Assembly: GCA_019915015.1 (NCBI GenBank)
Contig: JAHBBC010000009.1
Location: forward strand, 1,302,001 to 1,366,000
DNA: 64,000 nt
Direction: 5' to 3'
Source: Auriscalpium vulgare
Taxonomy: Eukaryota > Basidiomycota > Agaricomycetes > Russulales > Auriscalpiaceae
Under the pieces are notes generated by a model. The model had not been told where the DNA came from and made no database searches. It worked only from the letters and a program-made list of their open reading frames with translations. Below are positions 9,797 to 19,563 of this stretch, piece by piece; position 1 is the first letter of the stretch, and every line of letters begins with the position of its first letter. The translations under genes and the position numbers were made by a program.

Positions 9797-10144
9797 GTGT
9801 CGCCTCCCAGCGACGACGCTCTCGCTGTACCCCCACCGACTCCTGTCACTCCCGACGTGATCGTCAACCCGGTTACCATCCCCCTACCGCCGTCACCTTC
9901 TCTCCCCACACTCGTTGTCCCACCGTCGTCAGCGTCGTCTTCGTCCCCCGCCGAACCCACTGCACAGCCGCCGCCGTCCCGTCTCCGCCCCCATCTCGCC
10001 GCATACCATTCCAATTCTGACTCCGACGACCCTCCGCGACCCCGTAAACCGACCATGCCGATCCAATCTACCCTCGCCGCGGCGCGTTTTGAACAAACCG
10101 CCGTTAACAAACCACCCACTTGCTGGGAGTGGGCCGACGCATAG
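9797..10144 (+). pseudogene. gag: N-terminal part of gag, interrupted
   Basis: A Pro/Ser-rich open frame (MSPPSDDALAVPPP...) that ends RFEQTAVNKPPTCWEWADA at a TAG, just before the AT-rich segment at 10153-10587. It has the low-complexity composition of gypsy Gag N-termini. The rest of Gag resumes after the segment in another frame, so this part is probably cut off from it unless the segment is spliced out or another frame is used. Confidence 0.45.
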
Positions 10145-10152
10145 CGCGGCAG

Positions 10153-10587
10153 TACGATTCCAGGTGCAATACGGGGTTCAATAATCTTCTCAAATTGGAA
10201 GAATATGTAACAGAGACTACTTTATTTGACATCTTTGCCCTGCGGTTTGAGCTCAAGAGCAATGACATCATTTCGGGTTTTAAATGCAATTTAATAGCCG
10301 GAATGACGTCATCATCTCTTGCTAGCAATCGTGCTGTTCTATACGCTCTGCTGTTCTATACGCTCAATCCTAGTAATATTACTGTGTGTGTGGAATGCTT
10401 TATAGGCAACAATATGTGTACAGTGAGTGTATCATCCCGAGTAGACGTGAGGCTGGTGAGGGAGCTGAAAGCGCGAGTGGACAAAGCGTGGGAGTAAATT
10501 TCCAAAAAAGGCGACACAGACTGTCGTTGCATGGGTCGAAAAAAAGCTGGATGTAGATGACATAAGCAACGATTCATAGGAATCGTA
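10153..10587. mobile_element. AT-rich 435-bp insertion with 9-bp inverted ends inside gag
   Basis: The base composition is clearly more AT-rich than the GC-rich gag on either side. The segment starts with TACGATTCC (10153-10161) and ends with its exact reverse complement GGAATCGTA (10579-10587). It encodes nothing recognisable. A small non-autonomous inverted-repeat element is the simplest reading; no clear target duplication was found, so the boundaries are uncertain. Confidence 0.45.
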
Positions 10588-10602
10588 ACCGTCACCGCCG
10601 GC

Positions 10603-12168
10603 TTGATCACGCCCGAAGTCCTGCGCAGCTGGGAGTATGGCTGCCACGCCTACTTCAAACACAAGGACATCGAAGACCACCTCCAGGTCCGCATGGTCAC
10701 AGACGGCTTCCAAGATCCGCTCATCCAGGAATGGATTCGAGACGACGCGGACTCCTTGGAGGCACTCACGTTCCCCGAGTTCGTGGAGGAGCTCCGCTCC
10801 ACCTGGCTCGAGGAAGACTGGGAGCTGCGTGTCTCCAACACGTTACTCAACGCACAGCAGGGCGAGGCCTCGTTCAGGGACTGGAAGATCCAGATGGGTA
10901 CCCTGAACAGCCTCCTCAAGGGCACGCCGTCGCACCTCGACGCGAGCGCCTTCCGCCGCAAGCTCCAGGCCGGGCTCAATCCCGAGCTCGGCGTCGACGT
11001 CGCCAACTCCAACCTTGCTGTGTCGCTCCCAATCAGGACCTGGGCCCTGGAAGTCACGCGTTTGGACAACAAGCGACTCCAGGTGAACGCCAAGGTCGCC
11101 AACGAGGTGGCGCGTCTCTCTCGGCTTCGGCTGGGAAACGCGCCCACCACGAAGTCGGTCCCGCCCCGTGCATCGGGTAGCGCGTCCGCTTCATCGTCAG
11201 GCACCTCACACGCTCGGCCGCCGCCGCTTTCGGACTTGGAACGTAGCCTCCTCGCTAGCCACGAGGGGTGTTTCAAGTGCCGGAAGTTCTACGCTGGGCA
11301 CCACTCGACCGCGTGCCCGTCCGGTTACCCCTCTGGCGAAGGGTATAAGCCGCTGACCGAGGCCATGGCGAGGGCGGCCGCTCCGGGCACCGCTCCGAGC
11401 AAGGGAAAGGGTAAACTGCACGGTTTCGTCACCGCTGCGGTCCTTCCCGCTGCAGACGTCACGAGCGGCATCATCGGTGCTGACTCGGACACAGACTCGG
11501 CCGACTTGTACGTTGCCCATTCTGTTGACGTCTCCCCCTCCAGCCGTCCGTCGTCGCCTTCCGCTTCCCCTTTCGCGCAGGAGGCGATGCACTGGTATTG
11601 CACTGTCCGCGGCCCGCAGAACCGCGACGGGTTTGGCGCGTCTCGCGAGATCGCTGCGCTAATCGACGACGGTTCACAGGTAGTGCTCATCCGCGAGCGT
11701 CTCGCCGCCGATCTCGGCCTTCGTCGCCACCGTCTCCCCTCCCCTGTTCCCCTTGGCGCCGCCTTCGATGCAGGAGGTGATCGGACGCTTTCTGTAGATT
11801 CACATTCCGTCGTCGCCACCCATTGGGTCAAGCTCTCTCTTTCTTCTGATTGTTCCACTTTTCGCGCCCGTTCCGTTCGCGCACTCATTGCGCCAGATTC
11901 AATGTGTTTTCCAGTCATACTCGGCCTACCTTTCCTCCACGCAAATCGAATTGTAATTGATCACGAGCTGCGCACGTGCACCCCGAAAGATACTGTCTAC
12001 GACCTTCTCAAGCACGACGACGACGACAATACCGCCTTGCCTGCCACCCCTCCGAAGCCTATCGCTACGCCCTCTCCGGCTCAGGTTCTCCTCTGCGCGC
12101 GCCACCGTCCTTCGCGAACTCGAGGCTCGTCTCTTGTCTCAGCGGGCCTCCTGCGAACGCCTGGCTGA
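10603..12168 (+). CDS. gag: Ty3/gypsy Gag-protease
   Basis: The frame is open from just after the AT-rich segment; the reading TVTAGLITPEVLRSWEYGC suggests the domain continues from upstream and that no true start lies here. Contents in order: Gag core (LRSWEYGCHAYFKHKDI to about RTWALEVTRLDNKR), a Ser-rich linker, a Cys/His knuckle (CFKCRKFYAGHHSTAC), a disordered linker, and a retropepsin-like domain (REIAALIDDGSQVVLI, later FPVILGLPFLHANRIVIDHE). The protease motif is D-D-G instead of D-T/S-G. The last residues before the stop at 12168 are out of frame with the conserved downstream protein, which continues in the +1 frame. The Gag-protease to pol transition therefore needs a +1 shift at about 12075-12115. 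Confidence 0.75.
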   Translation: MITPEVLRSWEYGCHAYFKHKDIEDHLQVRMVTDGFQDPLIQEWIRDDADSLEALTFPEFVEELRSTWLEEDWELRVSNTLLNAQQGEASFRDWKIQMGTLNSLLKGTPSHLDASAFRRKLQAGLNPELGVDVANSNLAVSLPIRTWALEVTRLDNKRLQVNAKVANEVARLSRLRLGNAPTTKSVPPRASGSASASSSGTSHARPPPLSDLERSLLASHEGCFKCRKFYAGHHSTACPSGYPSGEGYKPLTEAMARAAAPGTAPSKGKGKLHGFVTAAVLPAADVTSGIIGADSDTDSADLYVAHSVDVSPSSRPSSPSASPFAQEAMHWYCTVRGPQNRDGFGASREIAALIDDGSQVVLIRERLAADLGLRRHRLPSPVPLGAAFDAGGDRTLSVDSHSVVATHWVKLSLSSDCSTFRARSVRALIAPDSMCFPVILGLPFLHANRIVIDHELRTCTPKDTVYDLLKHDDDDNTALPATPPKPIATPSPAQVLLCARHRPSRTRGSSLVSAGLLRTPG

Positions 12169-15100
12169 ACACGTCCGCCCCGTCCACGTTGTCTCTGCCA
12201 TCGCTCTCCGCATTGCGGCACTTGCGCACGCTGAAGATCTGAAACGCTTGGACAGCGCCATGAAGGAGAAATTCGTCGACCGTTTCCCCGCCGACATTCC
12301 TCACATCGACGAACTCCCTTGCGACGTCTACCACCGCATCCGTCTCAAGGACGCGAACAAGACTATTGCTACTCGCTCGTATAACTGTCCTCGCAAGTAC
12401 CGCGATGCTTGGCGGACGCTCCTCGACCAACATCTTGCTGCGGGTCGTATTCGGCCCTCCTCGAGCGCCCACGCCTCGCCCGCCTTCATCATCCCCAAGG
12501 CGGACCCGACGGCTCTGCCTCGCTGGGTCAATGACTATCGCGCGCTTAATGCCAACACGGTCCCCGATTCGCATCCCCTCCCGCGCGTCGACGATATCCT
12601 CGCCGACTGCGCGAAGGGGAAGATATGGGGCAAGATGGACATGACGAACGCGTTCTTCCAGACGCGTGTCCATCCTGATGACATCCACCTCACCGCTGTC
12701 ACGACTCCGTTCGGACTGTATGAGTGGCCTGTCATGCCTATGGGCGGCCGCAACGCTCCGGCTACGCACCAACGCCGCATGACGGTTGCCTTGCGGCACC
12801 TCATCGGCAAGATATGTCATGTCTACCTTGACGATATCATTATCTGGTCGCAAACTGTCGCCGAGCATACGCGCAATGTCTGCGCGGTCCTGCAGGCGTT
12901 ACGTGACGCACACCTCTACTGCTCGCTGAAGAAGACCGATCTCTTCTGCGAGTCGGTGCACTTCCTCGGGCACGAGATCTCTGTGCGCGGCATTGAGGCC
13001 GACCCCACAAAGGTCGACCGCATTACGAACTGGCCTGTGCCGCGCAATGCTACGGAGGTTCGCGCCTTCCTTGGGCTTGTGCGCTACATCGCTTCGTTCT
13101 TGCCGCAGCTGGCGGAACACACTCGTGTGCTGACGCCGCTGACCACGCTCGACGCGCAGCACGATTGGCCGGGGTGGCTCCCTTGCCATCAAGCTGCGTT
13201 CGACGGCGTGAAGGCTCTGGTGCTGAGTCGAGAGTGTCTTACGACCATCAACCACCAGACGCCTGGCGACAACCGGATCTGGGTCACTACCGATGCGAGT
13301 GATTTCCGGACCGGCGCTGTTCTCTCGTGGGGACCCACCTGGGAGTCTGCTCGCCCGGTGGCCTTTGACTCCATGCAGCTCAAAGGGGCGCAGCTAAACT
13401 ACCCGGTGCACGAGAAGGAGCTGCTCGCCATCGTGCGTGCACTCCAGAAGTGGCGAGTTGATCTGCTTGGCACGCATTTCATCGTTTGTACTGACCACCG
13501 CACGCTTGAGTACTTCTCTACGCAGAAGGACCTCTCACGACGGCAATGTCGCTGGCAAGAATACCTTGCGCAATACGACTTCGACATCGAATACGTGCCG
13601 GGCCCCGAGAACACCGTCGCCGACGCGCTCTCTCGTCTACCTGTCGAGCCCGACGCTGGCGTCACTTCTGTGTGGGCTGCAACGGTTTGTCTTGCCCGCG
13701 AGGCTCCTTCGCTTGACGTCCTCCTGTCATGCCCCGTCTCGAGCTCGCTGTCCCGCGTCTCTCTCGATCGGCAACTGCTCGACGATATCCGTTCTGGCTA
13801 CCCGTCCGACTCGTTCTGTGCCCGCCTGCTTCGCAATCTCGACAGTACTCCTGGCGCCGCACACCGCGATGGTTTGCTCTACCTCGGGGATCGCCTCGTC
13901 ATCCCGCGCGTTCCTCTCCTTCGCGAGACTTTCTTTCAACTCGCTCACGACGCACTGGGCCATTTCGGGACAGACAAATCTTACGCTTCCCTGCGCGAAA
14001 CGTACTACTGGCCTGGCATGCGCCGAGATCTCGACCAGGGCTATATAGCAACCTGTGCCCAATGCCAGCGGAACAAGTCTCTGTCAACGAAACCTGCCGG
14101 TCCCCTACACCCTCTCGCTGTCCCTGATGCTCGCGGCGACAGCGTTGCTATCGACTTCATTGGTCCACTTCCTCCCGATGAAGGTTTCAACGCAATCGTT
14201 TCTATGACCGACCGCTCAGGCGCCGACGTACGTCTCGTCCCGATCAAAACCACCATGACAGCCGAACAATTCGCTGGGGTCTTTTTCGAGCATTGGTTCT
14301 GCGAGAACGGTCTCCCTCTGGAAATCGTCTCGGACCGCGACAAGCTTTTCATCTCGCGCTTTTGGAAGGCTCTCCACCGCCTCACGGGCGTAAAACTCAA
14401 GATGTCATCCGCATTCCACCCGCAGACTGACGGCGCAAGCGAGCGTACGAACAAAACGGTCAACCAATGCCTGCGTTTCCACGTCGACCGCCGCCAGCGC
14501 GGCTGGGTTAGAGCCCTCCCTCGCGTTCGTTTTGCTATCATGAATACGGTGAATGCCTCCACTGGTTTCTCCCCGTTCCAGCTGCGCATGGGGCGTCAAC
14601 CACGCATCATCCCTCCGCTGGTCGACGCGCACGTCCGTGAGTCCGTTCGCAATCTTGGCTCCGACGCCGAGCGGGCTGCCACCCTGCTCGAGCTTATCGC
14701 TGCCGATTTTGCTAAATCTCAGGACAATCTCACTGCTGCTAAGTTGTCCCAGGCTGACGCTGCGAACAAGCACCGCGGTCCTGAGCGCGTTTACACCGTC
14801 GGTGACCGCGTCCTACTGTCTACCTTCCATCGCCGCCGTGACTACCAGGCTCAGGACCCGTCACGTGTTGCGAAGTTTATGCCTCGCTTCGATGGCCCTT
14901 ACACTGTCACTCGCGCCTATCCGGAACGCAGCTCTTACACCCTTGACCTGCCGTCCACTTCCTCCACCTTCCCCACCTTCCATGCCAGCCTTCTCCGCCC
15001 GTTCTTGCCTAACGACCCCGACTCCGCACCGTCGTGTGTTTTGCAGCGCCCCGGGCCGGTCGTCACGGAGAACGGCGAGGAAGAATGGGAAATCGATGAG

Positions 15101-15283
15101 ATCGTCGATGCTCGCCGCCGCGGCCGCGGTTGGCAATACCTCGTACGTTGGAAGGACTGGGGTGACGAGGATGCCCAATGGCTCCCGTCGCGCGAACTCC
15201 AGGACTGTGCCGCCTTGGACAGGTGGCTCCAGCGCTCCTCTTCAACCCCTGATTCCTCTTCTTCTGAGGGGGGAGGAGTGTAA
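11957..15283 (+). CDS. pol: Ty3/gypsy Pol: reverse transcriptase, RNase H, integrase, chromodomain
   Basis: Convincing homology starts near 12110 (VLRELEARLL); the first 50 or so codons are probably the wrong frame over the protease tail. Reverse transcriptase: the substrate-side motif RWVNDYRALNANT and the catalytic YLDD in ICHVYLDDIIIW. RNase H: the acidic residues are in TTDASDFRTGAVL, the E of VHEKELLAIV and the D of CTDHRTLEYF. Integrase: an HHCC zinc site (HDALGHFGTDKSY ... CAQCQRNK) and a DDE core in VAIDFIGPLP, VSDRDKLFISRFW and HPQTDGASERTNK. The C-terminus is a chromodomain (EEEWEIDEIVDARRRGRGWQ, then YLVRWKDWGDEDAQWLPSRE), which in chromoviruses directs integration to marked chromatin. 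All catalytic motifs are intact. The stop lies at the 3' LTR boundary. Confidence 0.93.
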   Translation: MITSCARAPRKILSTTFSSTTTTTIPPCLPPLRSLSLRPLRLRFSSARATVLRELEARLLSQRASCERLAEHVRPVHVVSAIALRIAALAHAEDLKRLDSAMKEKFVDRFPADIPHIDELPCDVYHRIRLKDANKTIATRSYNCPRKYRDAWRTLLDQHLAAGRIRPSSSAHASPAFIIPKADPTALPRWVNDYRALNANTVPDSHPLPRVDDILADCAKGKIWGKMDMTNAFFQTRVHPDDIHLTAVTTPFGLYEWPVMPMGGRNAPATHQRRMTVALRHLIGKICHVYLDDIIIWSQTVAEHTRNVCAVLQALRDAHLYCSLKKTDLFCESVHFLGHEISVRGIEADPTKVDRITNWPVPRNATEVRAFLGLVRYIASFLPQLAEHTRVLTPLTTLDAQHDWPGWLPCHQAAFDGVKALVLSRECLTTINHQTPGDNRIWVTTDASDFRTGAVLSWGPTWESARPVAFDSMQLKGAQLNYPVHEKELLAIVRALQKWRVDLLGTHFIVCTDHRTLEYFSTQKDLSRRQCRWQEYLAQYDFDIEYVPGPENTVADALSRLPVEPDAGVTSVWAATVCLAREAPSLDVLLSCPVSSSLSRVSLDRQLLDDIRSGYPSDSFCARLLRNLDSTPGAAHRDGLLYLGDRLVIPRVPLLRETFFQLAHDALGHFGTDKSYASLRETYYWPGMRRDLDQGYIATCAQCQRNKSLSTKPAGPLHPLAVPDARGDSVAIDFIGPLPPDEGFNAIVSMTDRSGADVRLVPIKTTMTAEQFAGVFFEHWFCENGLPLEIVSDRDKLFISRFWKALHRLTGVKLKMSSAFHPQTDGASERTNKTVNQCLRFHVDRRQRGWVRALPRVRFAIMNTVNASTGFSPFQLRMGRQPRIIPPLVDAHVRESVRNLGSDAERAATLLELIAADFAKSQDNLTAAKLSQADAANKHRGPERVYTVGDRVLLSTFHRRRDYQAQDPSRVAKFMPRFDGPYTVTRAYPERSSYTLDLPSTSSTFPTFHASLLRPFLPNDPDSAPSCVLQRPGPVVTENGEEEWEIDEIVDARRRGRGWQYLVRWKDWGDEDAQWLPSRELQDCAALDRWLQRSSSTPDSSSSEGGGV
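15266..15278 (+). other. Polypurine tract
   Basis: A GAGGGGGGAGGAG run directly abuts the 3' LTR, the expected place for plus-strand priming. Confidence 0.8.
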
Positions 15284-15561
15284 GCTCAGAGCTTACTACG
15301 TACCCTTTTTCTTCTCTATCTTTCTCTCTCTGTACGATACCGCTACGACAGTCTCGTTCTTACTTACGCACTGGCGCGAGCCCGGCAAACGCCGCGCCGC
15401 AGCCACGTCACAGTCGTCGTTCGCCTCTCGCTCTCTCCTCACCACAACCACGATTCTTCTCTCCTGTATTCGCATACATCCTGCTGTCTAGCAACCAGGC
15501 TAGGTTCCTTTCTGTGTCGTCTGATCTCCGTCTCAGTGTTTCTGCCTCACGGCAGTCTCCA
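15279..15561 (+). repeat. 3' LTR
   Basis: 283 bp, same ends and length as the 5' LTR, two substitutions between them; followed directly by CGTAG. Confidence 0.95.
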
Positions 15562-15566
15562 CGTAG

Positions 15567-15660
15567 GTGCATGCCACATGGACAGCTTGCGCGACGTGGT
15601 CGGGTGTTTCGCTTTTGATGGGTACTACGACGAGTAAGGCTCCGTGCACGCCGGCTCAGG
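15567..15660 (+). pseudogene. Degenerate copy of the gene at 19564-20801, 3' part
   Basis: After the target duplication the sequence resumes similarity to 20600-20680: the CATGGAC...GCGACG block and TTTGATGGGTACT are shared. The intact copy encodes MELARDEADNGLDFDGYCDEE there. A TAA follows GGGTACTACGACGAG, so this part does not code through. With 8856-9306 it shows that the retrotransposon landed inside a dead gene copy. Confidence 0.6.
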
Positions 15661-16015
15661 ACGACGGTACGTCGTAGAACTATCCCAGTTCTCTAGCACA
15701 GTAGCTCTGTGGATTGGAATCGACACTACTAGTAGGTTTCTGTGACTGGAAGTCTGTGGTATGGATGCGGTGAACCCATGTCGTGTTTTCATTAGGATTT
15801 TTGGCCATGCGAGTTACCTTAGCTATCGCTACACACGACAACAATAAGAAATTCCATGGGGCCCCTTTGGACCGTCACTAGTTCTCAAGGCTTATGCCTA
15901 ATGAACGCGCACGAACTGACAGCACTGGGGTAACCAATGCAATTTGAACCGGACAAATGGGAGGGTAATACAACATGCAGATAAGACATCTTTCTACCTA
16001 GATAACTTTAACATT
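15661..16015. other. Intergenic, 3' flank of protease gene
   Basis: AT-richer sequence downstream of the minus-strand protease stop. No gene seen. Confidence 0.4.
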
Positions 16016-18094
16016 TTACAACCCGACAGCAGTGAGAAGCTTGGAGAAGTTGGGCGTGCCCAGGCCGGTGACCTGCAGAATACAGCAAATCAGCTCCGGC
16101 GCGACAGCATATAGATCGCGAGCACGTACCGGGTCCCAACCAGTGGCCGCGGGGAAGCCGTTCGTGCTGCAGCCGGGGTTGCTGCCGGACTTGATGTCAT
16201 TGAGGGCAGCGGCGCCGGCGGTGGAGTACAGGAAGGGGTTGAGGAACCCAAGGGGGCTCTTGCCGGCCGCGATGAGGCGGTCGTTGAGGAGGGCGACGAC
16301 GCTAGCGAAGATGGGGCTGGCGCAGCTGGTGCCGTCCACCGAGGTCGAGCTGCCCTGGTAGACGATGCCGACGTTCTGTCCAATGGCGGCGACGTCGGGG
16401 TACCCGCGGCCGCTCGAGTTGTACTTGCCGCTGTTGGTCGTGCCGAGCGTCTTGAGGTACGCGGCCTTCGCCGTGGTCTGGTAGTCGGGTGTGCCGAAGA
16501 TGTTGGAGAAGCCGCCGGCGGAGAGCGTCGCGGCCGTCTCGGAGGTGCCCGTGGTTGCGCCGACAGAGGTCAGGCTGGGAGGCGGGTGAGTGGAGACTGC
16601 GGCGGGGAAGAATAGAGGAAGACGTACAAGGGGCAGCCCGAGGGGAAGGTCGGGACGAACTTCGTGCAGCTCTGGGACTGGGAGCCGGACACACCACCGT
16701 CACCGGAGGCAAAGAGGACGGTCGTGCCACGGGCACCGAGCTGTGCGTAGGCGTTGCAGAGGGAGCTATCGAAAAATGAGCCTCGCGAGCGCGCTCGAAG
16801 AGGATGAGTACTTACTCGGCCAGCGCAACCGACATGTCGCTCTCGTCCTCGCCGTAACTGGTGGTCATGACCTGGTTAGGAGTGGTCTTGGCGAGGAGGT
16901 AGTTGACAATGTCCAAGAAGCCCTCGAGGTCGCCATCCTGGAAGTTCTCGCCAACGGAGATGAACGCAGTGGGCACACCGGTCGCGAGGCCGACGGTGTA
17001 CTGAACGTCGAGGTCCTGCATTTCCTGTCAGATCCTGGGCGTGTCTTCCAGCACAGACGAAGGACTAACCGCCTCAACACCAGCCTTGCTCTTGGTCTGG
17101 GGGTTGGATCCGCCGTCGAGAGTCTCCAAGGTGAAAGTGGTCGACGAGGATATATCCTTGCGGTCGGCTGCGAGGAATGACTGTACAAGTCCGATCAGCC
17201 CGTGCCCTGTGTCCCGAATCACAGTAGACTCCGCACCTTCAGGTCAGCAGAGTTAGCGTACTGCTCAATGAACCCAGCGACAGCGATCGAGTTGGATGTC
17301 TGAGTCGCAGCCGTGGTCGGGATGCCGTAGAGTGACTGAAGGCAGTTGGGGGTGAAGGTGCTGCACGACGCGGCGGCGGTGATATTGCCTTGCGGAACGA
17401 TGGGCGACAGGGGGGTGGACACGGTCGGGGGTCCAAGAGTGCGGCGCGAGAACCTATACATTATCTGCGATGAGCAACAAATCTCGATCCGAGAAGGCAC
17501 GTGGCGCGTACGAGATCGTCGGGTGCACGAGGTTGATGTGCTCCTTGAGCGATCCGGGGATGGAGTACTCAAGGGTGCGGATGGAATCCACGCCGGACTC
17601 CTCGTGCGTGAACGTCGTGAACTGCGCATCGAAAAGCTCGTTGGCCTTCTCGACAGTCGTCTGAATGCCGATCCAGTCGCCAGCAGGGGACATCTTGGTC
17701 GCCGTCAGGCCGTTCTCGGCAAGCCAGGCGTTGACGGCCGCGACCGTCTCCGCCGTGGGCGCGACAAACTCATTCACCTATGGAAAAAAGGGTTTGGCAT
17801 AGGTAACAGGCAGCAGTAGCAGTGACAGCGTACCTCCTCCTTTGACAGATGCTGCCCGTAGTTGGGGCTGCTGGGCGTGCTGACATCGTAGAGCGCATCC
17901 TGGAGCCCCTTGATGTCGGTCTGCTTGAGCGCCAGACGCAGCCTGAGCACCTTGTCAGAAGCAGCGGGGCCCTTGCTGGCGAAGCCAGCGGGTACGTGCT
18001 CGCGGCGCTCGTGCAGGCGGAGGTCGCGGGCGGCGTGCGGCTTGGCGAGCGCCAGGGTGAGGAGGGACGCGAGGAAGATGGCTACTTTGACCAT
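16016..18094 (-). CDS. Secreted sedolisin / tripeptidyl-peptidase (family S53)
   Basis: Eight exons: 17834-18094, 17512-17777, 17237-17453, 17070-17180, 16816-17015, 16628-16765, 16130-16574 and 16016-16072; introns are 50-58 nt. The product is 564 residues, the usual fungal S53 length. Residues 1-17 form a signal peptide (MVKVAIFLASLLTLALA). A pro-domain follows (YGQHLSKEEVNEFVAPTAET), then the catalytic domain. The S53 triad is visible: E284 and D288 in VEADLDVQY and S481 in DGTSCASPIFAS, with the oxyanion D374 in ASGDGGVSGS. The C-terminal LNDIKSGSNPGC matches the calcium site. It should cleave peptides at acidic pH outside the cell, supplying nitrogen. The choice between tripeptidyl-peptidase and endopeptidase cannot be made by eye. 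Confidence 0.93.
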
Positions 18095-19563
18095 TGTGAC
18101 TGTACTGGACTCCGGAGGGATGAGTGAATGAAGTGCGAGTGCGCTTGAATTTTCTGGGTTGCTGCTCGCCCATTTTATAGACGGGCATCCCTAGCTGGAC
18201 GGCGAGGAAAGTCAGCAGGGCCTTCTCGTGAATGATACGGCCGTCTCAGCCCATCTGAGGTTGTAGCGCAATGATCATACGCAGCGCCCATACGCCTGCC
18301 CGCCGATAGCGAGGGTTGAACCGCCATCAGTATGGCACGACCACGCGAGTGACCTTCCTGGCAGGAAGCCGGGAAATGATCTCCGGCTCGAGTCAACGCG
18401 ATGCCTCGAGCAACCGTATCCACTCGCGCATGGACCAGCGAGCGTGCGGAAAGATAAGAGCCTTCATGGACCTATGTCATCAAACGACGATCAGAGAGCA
18501 GTGTTGAACTAGTGTTGATGACCCAAGGGAAATGGGACGACCCTCGGAGCACATGGGCCGGGGGTAGGCCCCGGTAGTCTCCGTAGCTGACCTTGCGCAC
18601 ATAAGACAGTTATTCTGTTGTTGTAAGGTCCCGACCATAGATGCCACAAGGGCAATGCGGTCACGCCGCAACCAACATATGGGTTGCTCGCAAGTTGCTC
18701 GGCAAGAGATGATTGTAGATGTGGACGAACGCATGCTTCGTCTTCAAGATAACCGGACACCGAGCATCCTCCTCCGAATGGAAGAGCAGGCTGCAGCGTG
18801 CTGTCGCGAAACTTGCATTTTGATTCGAGCTATCGGCGCAGTCGACGCCCTGAACCGCGAAGTCCGCTCCAAAGGCCACCCTGCCACAAGCGCTGTAGTC
18901 AAAGTACCGAGTAGAGAGACTGCAGCGCAGCGCAAAGGTGACGGTTTCGAAGAGCGCTGCCCCAGAGCCTTGCCAACTTTGATGCTCTTTGATGGCGCTC
19001 ACCCGGCCGAAATGCGTAGTATTATGTAATGCACGACTCCCAGGCAAGTGACTCGTGAGCACTGTGCACAAGTGACTCTCAAGCTATGGCAAGCTTCAAG
19101 GCCTCATCAGATACGCCTGTCGCGCCTCCCGAACAATCGAGTCCCGCCAAGGAGCTAACCCTGCTCCCTGTCGGCTACTTGAAGCTTCAGTTACTAACAC
19201 TTTATAGGCGACGCGAGGCACGCGCCTCTCGCGATCGAAGCCCCGACGATTTCAAGTTCCAGCCGACTGACAGTCTCTGTATATTGCTCAGAAATTCGAA
19301 CTTTCGTCTGCGGTCTCATACATCTCTGAGAAACTGGTGACCAGCCTTTTTCCTGAGCCTGTGACGAGGCATGTATCTCAGATCTTAGGGTCGCTACGAT
19401 GAAGGCGCTGCCCCACTATATATTTGATCAGTGTGACATCGGTGCGACATCTCCGCTTGGACCCTAGTCGCCGTCTATATAGCTCTGACAAGGCTCTCCT
19501 CAGCTCTCCTCTCCCCACAACACAACGATCACGATCTACACCTGCCTCGAGAGCATCAGCGAT
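18095..19563. other. Intergenic 1.5 kb, no supported gene
   Basis: Upstream region of the protease (minus) and of the next plus-strand gene. Several overlapping open frames of 60-136 codons exist on both strands at 18655-19071, but none shows splicing logic, a domain or a consistent start. Confidence 0.4.

Larger units (their letters stand above)
9307..15561 (+). mobile_element. Young chromodomain Ty3/gypsy LTR retrotransposon (chromovirus)
   Basis: A complete 6,255-bp insertion with two 283-bp LTRs (9307-9589 and 15279-15561), each TGTAAGC...TCTCCA, that differ at only two positions. It is flanked by the 5-bp duplication CGTAG. A purine-rich polypurine tract lies just before the 3' LTR. Internally it encodes Gag-protease and then pol in the order reverse transcriptase, RNase H, integrase, chromodomain, which is the Ty3/gypsy order. 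No tRNA-type primer site (TGG...) follows the 5' LTR; the sequence there starts with a T run. Self-priming, known for Tf1/sushi chromoviruses, is possible but not shown. Two features question its autonomy: an AT-rich 435-bp segment in gag, and a +1 offset between the gag and pol frames. It is inserted into a pseudogene. Confidence 0.93.

Noticed and set aside
9436..10119. 227-codon minus-strand frame over the LTR and gag leader
   Set aside because: Antisense to the retrotransposon; part of it is a reading of the LTR, and the Gly/Arg/Ser bias is the complement of the Pro/Ser-rich Gag start.
10120..10497. 125-codon frame across the AT-rich segment in gag
   Set aside because: It begins in retrotransposon sequence in the wrong frame and runs into the foreign segment without any recognisable motif.
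18655..19071. Overlapping frames of up to 136 codons on both strands
   Set aside because: No domain, no splicing pattern and no consistent start; the frames also contradict each other.
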